A stretch of 64,000 nt of DNA from the NCBI RefSeq assembly GCF_024359525.1, contig NZ_JAKZEU010000008.1, positions 33,785-97,784 on the forward strand, written 5' to 3'. The notes beneath the pieces are model-generated. The model made no database searches, was not told the origin of the DNA, and saw only the letters and a list, made by a program, of their open reading frames with translations. A program made the translations under genes and the position numbers. Below are positions 17,409-25,421 of the stretch, piece by piece. How positions within the stretch are numbered: the first letter of the stretch is position 1; every line of letters starts with the position of its first letter. Source of the DNA: Paracoccus albicereus. Its GTDB lineage: Bacteria; Pseudomonadota; Alphaproteobacteria; Rhodobacterales; Rhodobacteraceae.

Positions 17409-18944
17409 ATGAGCGATCATTCGACCTCACTCTACGCCGCGCGCGAACCGATCTTCCCCCGGCGCGTATCAGGCGCCTTCCGTCGCCTGAAGTGGCAGAT
17501 CATGGCGATCACGCTGGGCATCTACTACGTCACGCCATGGCTGCGTTGGGATCGCGGGCCGGCTTTGCCGGATCAGGCGGTTCTCGTCGATCTGGCGCAT
17601 CGCCGCTTCTATTTCTTCTGGATCGAGATCTGGCCGCACGAATTCTACTTTGTCGCGGGCCTGCTGATCATGGCGGGGCTGGGACTGTTCCTGTTCACCG
17701 CCGCGCTTGGACGGGTCTGGTGCGGCTATGCCTGTCCCCAGACCGTCTGGACCGACCTGTTCCTTGGCGTCGAACGCTGGGTCGAGGGCGACCGGAACGC
17801 CCGCCTTCGGCTGCACAAGGCGCCTTGGACTGCGCGCAAGTGGCGGCTGCGGCTGACGAAATGGGCGATCTGGCTTGCCATCTCGCTCGCCACCGGCGGG
17901 GCCTGGGTCTTCTACTTCGCCGATGCGCCGACCCTACTCAGCGATCTGCTGACCTTTCGCGCCCCACCTGTCGCGTGGACATCCATCGCGATCCTGACCG
18001 CGACCACATTCGTCTTCGGCGGGTTCATGCGCGAGCAGGTCTGCATCTACATGTGCCCGTGGCCCCGCATCCAGGGCGCCATGATGGACGATGGCACGCT
18101 GACGGTGGCCTACCGCGAATGGCGGGGTGAACCCCGCGCCCGGGGATTGAAGCGTCACGGCGCCGACATGGCGATGACGCGCGCCGCCGGTCCGCAGATC
18201 GGCGGACGCTCCCCGCTGGTTCCGATGCAGTTTCGCGACATGAAGGGCGTGATCCGATCCGAGCCATCCGCGCAGGATCAGGGGGCCGGTGACTGCATCG
18301 ATTGCAATGCCTGCGTCAATGTCTGCCCGATGGGGATCGACATCCGCGAGGGTCAGCAGCTGGCCTGCATCACCTGCGCGCTGTGCATCGACGCCTGTGA
18401 CGAGGTGATGGAAAAGGTGGGTCGCCCACGCGGTCTGATCGACTATCTCGCGCTGTCCGACGCGCCGCGCGAAAGGGCGGGCGGCGCGCCGCAATCCCTG
18501 TGGCGACACGTCCTGCGGCCGCGCAACCTGATCTATTTCGGTCTCTGGTCGGCGATCGGGATCGTGCTTCTGGTCGCGCTGTTCATGCGACCCATGCTGG
18601 AACTGACCGTCTCGCCCGTGCGCAACCCGACCTTCGTCACGCTATCCGACGGCAGCATCCGCAATGCCTATGACGTGCGGGTCCGCAACCGGCTGGGCGC
18701 GGTGCAGGACGTGGCGCTGAGCCTGGATGGATCGCAGGATCTGATGCTGGAGGTCGAGGGAGAGCAAGCGGGCGCCGTTTCCGTTCAGGCCGACACCCAG
18801 CGTCTGATCCGCGTCTACGTCACCGCCCCCGCCGATGCGGTCGAGGCGCGCATCGACCGCTCACAGATCAGCCTTGTCGTCGCGGATAGGGCGACCGGGG
18901 AAACCGCATCGGTCGAAACGACATTCAACGGAGACGCGTCATGA
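17409..18944 (+). CDS. ccoG: cbb3 oxidase assembly Cu(II) reductase CcoG
   Basis: A 511-residue membrane ferredoxin-like protein (RdxA/FixG). CcoG reduces Cu(II) for insertion into CcoN. Early helices include ALGRVWCGYACPQTVWTDLF, and MREQVCIYMCPWPRIQGAM carries further conserved cysteines. Two [4Fe-4S] sites are CIDCNACVNVCPMGID and CITCALCIDACDEV. Another helix (LIYFGLWSAIGIVLLVALF) precedes a C-terminal Ig-like periplasmic domain of about 110 residues. It overlaps ccoH by 4 bases (ATGA), so the ccoGHIS genes are translationally coupled. Confidence 0.96.
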   Translation: MSDHSTSLYAAREPIFPRRVSGAFRRLKWQIMAITLGIYYVTPWLRWDRGPALPDQAVLVDLAHRRFYFFWIEIWPHEFYFVAGLLIMAGLGLFLFTAALGRVWCGYACPQTVWTDLFLGVERWVEGDRNARLRLHKAPWTARKWRLRLTKWAIWLAISLATGGAWVFYFADAPTLLSDLLTFRAPPVAWTSIAILTATTFVFGGFMREQVCIYMCPWPRIQGAMMDDGTLTVAYREWRGEPRARGLKRHGADMAMTRAAGPQIGGRSPLVPMQFRDMKGVIRSEPSAQDQGAGDCIDCNACVNVCPMGIDIREGQQLACITCALCIDACDEVMEKVGRPRGLIDYLALSDAPRERAGGAPQSLWRHVLRPRNLIYFGLWSAIGIVLLVALFMRPMLELTVSPVRNPTFVTLSDGSIRNAYDVRVRNRLGAVQDVALSLDGSQDLMLEVEGEQAGAVSVQADTQRLIRVYVTAPADAVEARIDRSQISLVVADRATGETASVETTFNGDAS

Positions 18945-19387
18945 TCGGCAGCCCGCTTAATGGACGACACGTGCTGGCGATGTTTGCGGCCGGCTTCGGC
19001 CTGATCATCGCGGTCAACGTGACGCTCGCCGTCCAGGCCGTGCGGACCTTTCCGGGACTGGAGGTCGCCAATTCATATGTCGAAAGCCAGAGCTTTCAGG
19101 CACGCCGAGCCGCGCAAGAGGCGCTCGGCTGGAGAACGGATGTAACCTACGCCGCCGGGACGCTGCGGCTCAGCGTCAGGGCGCAGAATGGCAAGCGGAT
19201 CGATCCGGCGCACTTCACCGCGACGATCGGACGACCGACCACACGAAGCGATGACGCGACGCTGATGTTCGATGCCGAAGGCGACGCACACATTGATCTT
19301 GAACCGGGGCGATGGCGTCTGGATCTTCGAAGTTCGGACGATCATGCGCCGTTCATGCATGCGGTGCTTCTGGACATCGCCCGATGA
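18941..19387 (+). CDS. ccoH: cbb3 oxidase assembly protein CcoH (FixH)
   Basis: A 148-residue FixH-family protein needed for assembly or stability of the cbb3 oxidase. An N-terminal anchor (VLAMFAAGFGLIIAVNVTLAVQA) is followed by GLEVANSYVESQSFQARR, the conserved segment of the family, and a periplasmic beta-rich domain ending in HAVLLDIAR. It overlaps ccoG at its start and ccoI at its end, both by 4 bases. Confidence 0.93.
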   Translation: MIGSPLNGRHVLAMFAAGFGLIIAVNVTLAVQAVRTFPGLEVANSYVESQSFQARRAAQEALGWRTDVTYAAGTLRLSVRAQNGKRIDPAHFTATIGRPTTRSDDATLMFDAEGDAHIDLEPGRWRLDLRSSDDHAPFMHAVLLDIAR

Positions 19388-21537
19388 CCGGCTTCTGCCC
19401 CGCCTGCGTCGGAGCCGCCGACTTTGCCGCCGACAGGGCGACCGCCGGCAGCGCGGCCGCGTCCGAGCGCATCCTGCTGCATCTGCCGGATATCCGCTGC
19501 GCCGCTTGCATCGCGTCTGTGGAAACGACCCTGTCGGCAATGCCCGGCGTCCAGGAAGCCCGCGTCAACCTGTCCCGCAAGCAGGCTGTCGTCAGTGGAT
19601 GGGGGCTCGACCCTGCGCCGCTGATCGACGCCTTGGCCAAGGCGGGACATCGCGCGCAGACTCTGGATGAAGGCATGCTTGCAGGCCAAAGCGATGAGAT
19701 GCGCGGCCTTCTGCTGCGCACCGGCATCGCCGGCTTTGCCATGATGAATGTGATGCTGCTGTCGGTGGCTGTCTGGTCGGGCGCCGCGGACACGACCCAG
19801 CGGATGTTCCATCTGATATCGGCCGCGATCGCGCTGCCCGCCGTCGCCTATTCCGGCCGGCCCTTCTTCGCCTCGGCCTTCGGTGCGCTGAGGAACGGGC
19901 GTCTCAACATGGACGTACCGATCAGCCTTGCCATCCTTCTCTCGGCCGTCGTCTCGCTGATCGGCGCGGTCCAGGGGGCGGATCGTCACAGCTGGTTCGA
20001 CGCCTCGCTTGCGCTGACCTTCTTCCTGTTGATCGGCCGAACTCTGGACCATGCCGGACGCAGCGCGGCGCGGTCGGCCGCTGCCGAGCTTTCCGCCCTG
20101 ACCGTTCCGCAAGCCGTCCTGCTGACGCCAGAGGGTGAGCGTGTGGTCCGGGCAGAAGATCTGCGCGCCGGAGACAGGATCCGCGTTCGTCCCGGTGATC
20201 GTCTTCCGGCTGATGGCACCGTCGAGCACGGTCTGAGCGATGTCGACCGATCGGCGCTGACGGGTGAATCCGCGACCTGTCCCGTCGCTATCGGCGCGCC
20301 CGTGTCGGCGGGTGAGGTGAACCTGTCGGGACCGCTCACGATCCGGGTGCTGAGGGCCGGGAAGGACACGGCGTTAAGCAGGCTGGCCGAACTGGTCGCG
20401 ACCGCAGAGATGCAGCGGTCCCGCTTCACCGGCATCGCGGACAGGGCCGCACGGGCCTATGCGCCGCTGGTCCATATCCTCGGCCTCGTCGCTTTCGTCG
20501 CCTGGTGGCACCTGACGGGCGATGCCTGGCGGGCCATCGACGTGGCGATCGCGGTTCTCGTCATCACATGCCCCTGCGCCTTGGGACTTGCCGTCCCGGC
20601 CGTTTCCGTCGTCGCGACCGGGCGGCTTTTCCGCAAGGGTCTGCTGGTCAAGTCCCCGACGGCGCTTGAGCGACTGGCCGAAATCGACGTCGTGGCCTTC
20701 GACAAGACCGGGACGCTGACGACAGGCGAGGCGCGGTTGCAGGGCGCACCGCGAGATGCGGAGCTGGCTCTGGCCGCGGCACTCGCGTCCGGATCGACCC
20801 ATCCCTATTCTCGCGCGCTGATCGCCGCGACGAAGGCGCGCGGGATCGTGCCGGGCGCGGTCGAAAAGGTCGTGGAGCGACCGGGTCTTGGGATCGACGC
20901 CATCGTCGAGGGGCGGACGGTCAGGCTGGGACGACCGTCGTGGATCGGAACAACCGGCGACGGCGTCGCGCTGGATGATGGGTCGGGTGAGCCGATCCTG
21001 TTCACGTTCGGCGAAGACGTCCGCGCCGACGCGGGGGAGCTCATCGCGCGGCTGCGCGGGGCCGGTCTTTCGGTGGCCATGCTGTCGGGTGACAGCAGGA
21101 CACCGTGTCGCCGGGTGGCGGACAGTCTTGGCCTCGATGACGTGCAATGCGCGATGACCCCCGACGACAAGGCGGAGTGGATCCGCGCCAAGCATCGCGC
21201 AGGACACCGGGTGCTGATGGTCGGCGACGGGCTGAACGACACCGGCGCGCTGTCGCTGGCCCATGCTTCGGCTGCCCTGGGTTCGGGTCTCGACGCGGCA
21301 CGTGCGGCCTCTGACGTGGTGGTGCTGTCAGGCTCTCTGGCGGGTCTTGCAGATCTGGTCACGGTCAGCCGTGCGGGTGTGCGGCGGATGCGTCAGAACA
21401 TCCTGCTGTCCGCGGGTTACAACGTCGTTGCGGTTCCGCTGGCGCTGGCCGGTCTCGCGACACCGTTTCTGGCGGCGATCGCGATGTCGCTGTCTTCGGT
21501 CACGGTGTCGCTCAACGCGCTGAGAAAACTGCGATGA
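19384..21537 (+). CDS. ccoI: cbb3 assembly copper P1B-type ATPase CcoI
   Basis: A 717-residue copper-transporting P-type ATPase that supplies copper for the cbb3 oxidase. The ATG at 19384 overlaps the ccoH stop as ATGA. The N-terminal metal-binding domain has CAAC (39-42) in DIRCAACIASVE; an extra CPAC at residues 5-8 is typical of the CcoI subgroup. Transmembrane CPC appears in VITCPCALGLAVP. The actuator loop has LTGES, the phosphorylation site is FDKTGTLTTGE, the nucleotide domain has the STHPYSRAL His-Pro, and the hinge is VGDGLNDTGAL. The next gene, ccoS, starts 4 bases inside its end. Confidence 0.95.
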   Translation: MTGFCPACVGAADFAADRATAGSAAASERILLHLPDIRCAACIASVETTLSAMPGVQEARVNLSRKQAVVSGWGLDPAPLIDALAKAGHRAQTLDEGMLAGQSDEMRGLLLRTGIAGFAMMNVMLLSVAVWSGAADTTQRMFHLISAAIALPAVAYSGRPFFASAFGALRNGRLNMDVPISLAILLSAVVSLIGAVQGADRHSWFDASLALTFFLLIGRTLDHAGRSAARSAAAELSALTVPQAVLLTPEGERVVRAEDLRAGDRIRVRPGDRLPADGTVEHGLSDVDRSALTGESATCPVAIGAPVSAGEVNLSGPLTIRVLRAGKDTALSRLAELVATAEMQRSRFTGIADRAARAYAPLVHILGLVAFVAWWHLTGDAWRAIDVAIAVLVITCPCALGLAVPAVSVVATGRLFRKGLLVKSPTALERLAEIDVVAFDKTGTLTTGEARLQGAPRDAELALAAALASGSTHPYSRALIAATKARGIVPGAVEKVVERPGLGIDAIVEGRTVRLGRPSWIGTTGDGVALDDGSGEPILFTFGEDVRADAGELIARLRGAGLSVAMLSGDSRTPCRRVADSLGLDDVQCAMTPDDKAEWIRAKHRAGHRVLMVGDGLNDTGALSLAHASAALGSGLDAARAASDVVVLSGSLAGLADLVTVSRAGVRRMRQNILLSAGYNVVAVPLALAGLATPFLAAIAMSLSSVTVSLNALRKLR

Positions 21538-21692
21538 ACGTCCTCGCGATCCTGATCCCGGTGTCGGTCTGTCTGGGACTGCTTGGGCTGGCAGCTTTCT
21601 TCTGGACGATGCGGGCATCGCAGTACGACGACACCGAAGGCGACCGACACCGGATCCTGGACAACCGCTGGGACGCCGCGCCGAAGGATTAG
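21534..21692 (+). CDS. ccoS: cbb3 oxidase maturation protein CcoS
   Basis: A 52-residue protein that starts MNVLAILIPVSVCLGLLGLA and continues AFFWTMRASQYDDTEGDR. One transmembrane helix is followed by the CcoS signature W-x-(4-6)-QYDD and a short RILDN tail. CcoS is needed for incorporation of heme and copper into CcoN. Its ATG overlaps the ccoI stop (ATGA), completing ccoGHIS. The gene is easy to miss because of its length. Confidence 0.93.
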   Translation: MNVLAILIPVSVCLGLLGLAAFFWTMRASQYDDTEGDRHRILDNRWDAAPKD

Positions 21693-21737
21693 AGATCGTC
21701 ACTCGGGATCCGGACATCTCTACGCGACGCCTCGGCC

Positions 21738-22538
21738 TCACCTGTTAAGCAGCGCCAGCGTGGCCTCGCGCAGTCGCGTCAGCGTCTTGACCGGGTCCGC
21801 GATCATCCGGGACCTCGAGACAGGCACCTCCAGCCCCAGAGGAATGTCGGCAGGCAAGGCGGCAAGCAGATCCTTCAGCGGGATGTCCCCTTCGCCGGGA
21901 AACAACCGATCCTCACGTGCCGTGCGCAGAAGCTCGTCGCGGCTATAGGGCGGTGCGACCGGCGCGTCGCAGAGATGCGCAAAGGGCAGGCGCGTCATCG
22001 GGATCGTGGCCAGATCATCCAGGGAGGAGCCTGAGCGGTTGAAATGCAGGCTGTCCACAAGGATCCCGATATCCGGGTCTGCGGCTTCGACGACGGACCT
22101 GCAGGTGGCGAGATCGGGAACAGCGGTCCACGGAAAGAATTCCAGCACGGCCGTCAGGCCCCGTGACCGCGCAGCGGCCTGTATCGCGGCAAGCCGATCG
22201 GATAGGCGCGAAAGATCGTCGTCATAGGGCGCAGTGATGATGTGGCGAGCGCACAGTTCGGCCCCCGCATCGAGCACGGGTTCCAGGGCATCCAGATCGA
22301 TGTCCGGGGTGATCTTCACGAACTCGATGTCGTCGACCGCCAGTCCTGTGGATGCGAGCGTCGCCTTGGTTTCGCGAAGCATCCTCGCATCGTGCATCAG
22401 CGGGTATCCGGGCGTGGTCGGCGTCACGGCGATCAGCCTGAGACCCACCGCGTCGAACCCCGCCGCGGCCGCAGCCTCGATCAACGCGGGCGGCGGCAGC
22501 TGAAGGGCGGTCAGATGCGCGACCGACAGTCGTCTCAA
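21738..22538 (-). CDS. Xylose-isomerase-like TIM-barrel protein
   Basis: A 266-residue sugar phosphate isomerase/epimerase-family TIM barrel. The start is probably TTG at 22538 (MRRLSVAHLTALQLPPPALI), with AGGAGAG 8 bases upstream. Metal ligands expected of the family are visible: Glu in LTAVLEFFPW, Asp/His in GILVDSLHFNRSG, HLCDAPV and LGLEVPVS. Such enzymes isomerise or dehydrate sugars and inositols, and also include 3-dehydroshikimate dehydratases. It diverges from the LysR gene of the quinate/shikimate-type locus, so it may act in the same pathway. Its own substrate is unknown. Confidence 0.75.
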   Translation of the reverse strand: MRRLSVAHLTALQLPPPALIEAAAAAGFDAVGLRLIAVTPTTPGYPLMHDARMLRETKATLASTGLAVDDIEFVKITPDIDLDALEPVLDAGAELCARHIITAPYDDDLSRLSDRLAAIQAAARSRGLTAVLEFFPWTAVPDLATCRSVVEAADPDIGILVDSLHFNRSGSSLDDLATIPMTRLPFAHLCDAPVAPPYSRDELLRTAREDRLFPGEGDIPLKDLLAALPADIPLGLEVPVSRSRMIADPVKTLTRLREATLALLNR

Positions 22539-22688
22539 GGTTCTCGCTCTCCTCAATGCGGCATCGCGATCACGGCGAGGTCCTCAAGCGGTGTGTGCAG
22601 CATCGCGCGATGTCAGGCTACCGGATGGTGGATCGACGTCAAATACGATGGTAACCGTAATCCTGACATCGCGTTAATCGAGGATGCC

Positions 22689-23618
22689 TTGCGCGAGATC
22701 ACGCTTCGCCAGATCGAGGTTATCCGAGCCGTGATGCTGCGCGGAACGATCGCCGGCGCGGCCGAGCATCTGGGCGTCTCTGCGCCGGGCATCAGCCGTC
22801 TTATCAAGCATACCGAGGAAAGCCTTGGCCTGAAGCTGTTCGAGCGGAAGGCGGGACTGTTCGTGCCGACGGTCGAGGCGGGAAAGGTCTTCGATCAGGT
22901 TCGCGAAGTCTACAAGGGCGTCGAAAATCTTCAGACCGCGCTCGCCTCGTTGCAGAAGGGGCAGGACGTACGGCTGGCCTTCGCCTCCGCGCCCTCGGTC
23001 GCGCAATTCGTCGCGGCGCGCGCGATCAGGCAGATCCGCGCCCGGTATCCGGACCTTTATATCGATCTCAACATCCTCAAGATCGAGGAGACGGTCGATT
23101 ACCTTCTGCTCGAACGCGGAGAGTTCGTCATCATGAGCTCTCCGGTCCATAATCCGGGACTCGACAACGAAGAGATCGCGCACGGAAAGGTCGTGGCGAT
23201 CATGCCGGACGGTCACCCGCTGGGTCAGCTTGAACGTGTATCAGTCCATGACCTTGCCCGCGAACCGCTGGTCGGGATCGACCCGACCGATCCTTACGGC
23301 CGCCTCATCGCACGACCGTTTCACGACGCCGGGATCGATCCGACGCATTCGATGCGGGGACGGTTCGCCCAGACCGTCGTCAGTCTGGTCCGCCACGGGC
23401 TGGGCGTTGCCCTGATCGACGAATTCTCGGTGGCCGAGGTCTATCTTCCCGGCGTCGTGCGCCGACCGCTGGTCGAGGACGGAACAATCACGATCTACGC
23501 CGTCAGAAAGAAGGGGCGCAGCCTGTCGACCTTCGCCGATTACGCCATCCGGCAGTTCTGCCGTGAATTGCGTGACGCGCGTCGATGGAGCAATCCGAAG
23601 GCGGCTGATCCGTCGTAA
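22689..23618 (+). CDS. LysR-family transcriptional regulator
   Basis: A 309-residue LTTR. I prefer TTG at 22689 (MREITLRQIEVIRAVMLRG), with GAGGA just upstream, because it places the first helix where the family starts; the frame is open further upstream without a good start. The winged HTH covers residues 3-62 (GTIAGAAEHLGVSAPGISRLIKHTE, then LFERK). The effector domain follows (VRLAFASAPSVAQFVAARAI and so on). It precedes tctC in the same direction and diverges from the TIM-barrel gene. A 19-base palindrome at 23642-23660 before tctC is a likely binding site. The expected inducer is quinate, shikimate or a metabolite of them. Confidence 0.88.
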   Translation: MREITLRQIEVIRAVMLRGTIAGAAEHLGVSAPGISRLIKHTEESLGLKLFERKAGLFVPTVEAGKVFDQVREVYKGVENLQTALASLQKGQDVRLAFASAPSVAQFVAARAIRQIRARYPDLYIDLNILKIEETVDYLLLERGEFVIMSSPVHNPGLDNEEIAHGKVVAIMPDGHPLGQLERVSVHDLAREPLVGIDPTDPYGRLIARPFHDAGIDPTHSMRGRFAQTVVSLVRHGLGVALIDEFSVAEVYLPGVVRRPLVEDGTITIYAVRKKGRSLSTFADYAIRQFCRELRDARRWSNPKAADPS

Positions 23619-23641
23619 AGTTAACGTCGTGTTACGATGGG

Positions 23642-23660
23642 CGCAAATTTGGTATTTGCG
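23642..23660 (+). promoter_or_regulatory. Palindromic operator candidate before tctC
   Basis: CGCAAAT and ATTTGCG are perfect inverted arms around TTGGT, in an AT-rich gap of 115 bases between lysR and tctC. Arm sequence and AT content suit an LTTR box. It lies 74 bases before the tctC start, as expected for an activator site upstream of the promoter. Confidence 0.6.
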
Positions 23661-23733
23661 GTTATCTTGTCGTGGGGTCAATATCCGATCCATCGACGCA
23701 GGGGAGGTACCGCGTCACCAATGGGAGGATACC

Positions 23734-24738
23734 ATGAAACACGTCATTCTTGGCGCCGTCTCGGCGCTGGCCCTCAGCTCTGCAGCGACCTTCGCGCAGG
23801 ACTATCCGACCAAGGAAATCCAGGGGATCATCCAGTGGGGTGCCGGCGGTTCGACTGACACGGTGATGCGGGCGGTGACGCCCCATGCCGAAGAGGTGCT
23901 GGGCGGCACCATCGTGATGCAGAACGTGACCGGCGGCGTCGGCGCCATCGCGCTGAACCAGGTCGAGGCCGGACAGGCTGACGGCTACACGCTGCTGATG
24001 GGCGCCGAAAACCCGCTTCTCTACAAGGTCATGGGGTTGGGTCAGAAGGATTACAGCGACTTCACCCCCGTCGATATCCTGGCGCGCGGGACCCCGGTCC
24101 TTGTCGCACGTGCCGATGCGCCCTTCGATGATTACGCCGGCATGTTGGCCTATATCGCCGAAAATCCGGGCGAAGTCCGCTTCGGTTCGACCGGGCCGGG
24201 CGGTCTGCCGTCGGTCGTCACCGCGATGATCAACGCGGTCGAGGGCGAACAGGACGTGATCTCTGTCCCCTATGACGGCGACGGTCCGGCGCTGACCGCG
24301 CTGCAGGGTGGTGCGATCGACGTGATGCCCGCCGTGTTGGGTGCCGCGATCGAAGGCATCCGTGCCGGTGCGATGAAGCCGCTTCTGGTGTTCGAGACCG
24401 AAGCCGTGGATGCGCTGCCGGACGTGCCGGTCGCGACTGCCGCCAACGAGGGTTACAACAAGTACCTGCCCTGGGGCCCGTTCTTCGGCATCTTCGTGAA
24501 GAAGGGCACGCCGGACGACGTGGTCGAGAAACTGTCGGCCGCCTATACCGAAGCCGCTGAGCAGCCTGACTTCACTGAGTTGATGGACAATCGCGGCTTC
24601 ACGCTGCTGAACCTGACCGGCGAAGAGGCACAATCCTTCCTTGAGGACTGGCAGTCCACGACCGCCTGGCTGATGCAGGACGCGGGCCAGACGAAAGCGT
24701 CGCCCGAAGAATTCGGAATCGCCAAGCCGGCGGAATGA
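23734..24738 (+). CDS. tctC: TTT transporter substrate-binding protein TctC (third system)
   Basis: A 334-residue Bug/TctC protein. The start at 23734 has GGGAGGA and gives a clear signal peptide (MKHVILGAVSALALSSAA, cleaved after TFAQ). The mature protein starts DYPTKEIQGIIQWGAGGSTD, the family's first strand and loop. Other typical segments are EAGQADGYTLLMGAENP, VRFGSTGPGGLPSVV and IFVKKGTPDDVVEK. It is followed by a hairpin and then tctB, tctA, aroE and quiC in one direction. The downstream enzymes suggest the bound ligand is quinate, shikimate or 3-dehydroshikimate, which would be a new substrate class for TTT proteins. That is inference from context. Confidence 0.94.
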   Translation: MKHVILGAVSALALSSAATFAQDYPTKEIQGIIQWGAGGSTDTVMRAVTPHAEEVLGGTIVMQNVTGGVGAIALNQVEAGQADGYTLLMGAENPLLYKVMGLGQKDYSDFTPVDILARGTPVLVARADAPFDDYAGMLAYIAENPGEVRFGSTGPGGLPSVVTAMINAVEGEQDVISVPYDGDGPALTALQGGAIDVMPAVLGAAIEGIRAGAMKPLLVFETEAVDALPDVPVATAANEGYNKYLPWGPFFGIFVKKGTPDDVVEKLSAAYTEAAEQPDFTELMDNRGFTLLNLTGEEAQSFLEDWQSTTAWLMQDAGQTKASPEEFGIAKPAE

Positions 24739-24760
24739 TCCGCACGGGCTGACATCCGGG

Positions 24761-24780
24761 CGGGGCGCGGTCGCGCCCCG
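24761..24780 (+). other. Intercistronic hairpin after the third tctC
   Basis: CGGGGCGCG and CGCGCCCCG are separated by GT only. The hairpin lies 22 bases after the tctC stop and 70 bases before tctB. No T-run follows. It probably keeps the tctC message more abundant than the membrane genes. Confidence 0.7.
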
Positions 24781-24850
24781 TCCCACCGACCTTCACGGCG
24801 CGTAGACGCGGCGAAGGCACCCTTCACATGATCCTCTGACGGAGCGTGCG

Positions 24851-25420
24851 ATGACCCCCGACAATCATGACATCGAAGCGCTGCAGGACGAAGTCGACGA
24901 CCTGCACGAGCATCCCCGCGACACGCGACGGCCGGGCGAAGCCGCCTTCACCCTGCTTCTGGTCGCCTTCAGCCTGTTCCTGGTGTGGAGCGCGTTCGGC
25001 ATCTCGGGGTTCGAGGCGCTTTCGGCGCCGGGCACCGTGCCGATGGCCACGACGCTGATCATGGTCATCACCGGCGGGATCATCGCCTGGCGCACCGTGC
25101 GGCTGCCGCAATCCGTGGGCGAGGCATTCGGTCGCGACATCCTGCCACCCCTGTTGATCGTGATGGCCCTGTTGCTGTTGGGGTACGCGCTTCTTCTGCG
25201 ACCGCTGGGTTTCCTGCCGACCTCGGCGCTGTTCCTGATCCTGGCGATCAAGCTGCTGTGGCGTCAGGGCTGGATGCGCACGCTGCTGGTTTCGCTGGGC
25301 GCGCTGGTCCTGATCTATTTCGTCTTCCGTATCGTTTTCACCGTGCTGATGCCCGCCGGCATCGTCCCCGAGGGCGAGATGCTGCAATGGGTCCGCAACC
25401 TGATCCCCGGAGGCAACTAG
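24851..25420 (+). CDS. tctB: TTT transporter small permease TctB (third system)
   Basis: A 189-residue TctB-type membrane protein. An acidic cytoplasmic N-terminus of about 30 residues (DIEALQDEVDDLHEH) precedes four hydrophobic segments: AFTLLLVAFSLFLVWSAFGI, ATTLIMVITGGIIAW, LLIVMALLLLGYALLL, and LLVSLGALVLIYFVFRIVF. It stands between tctC and tctA, with tctA starting 1 base after its stop. The acidic N-terminus is longer than in the other two TctB copies here. Confidence 0.9.
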   Translation: MTPDNHDIEALQDEVDDLHEHPRDTRRPGEAAFTLLLVAFSLFLVWSAFGISGFEALSAPGTVPMATTLIMVITGGIIAWRTVRLPQSVGEAFGRDILPPLLIVMALLLLGYALLLRPLGFLPTSALFLILAIKLLWRQGWMRTLLVSLGALVLIYFVFRIVFTVLMPAGIVPEGEMLQWVRNLIPGGN

Positions 25421-25421
25421 G

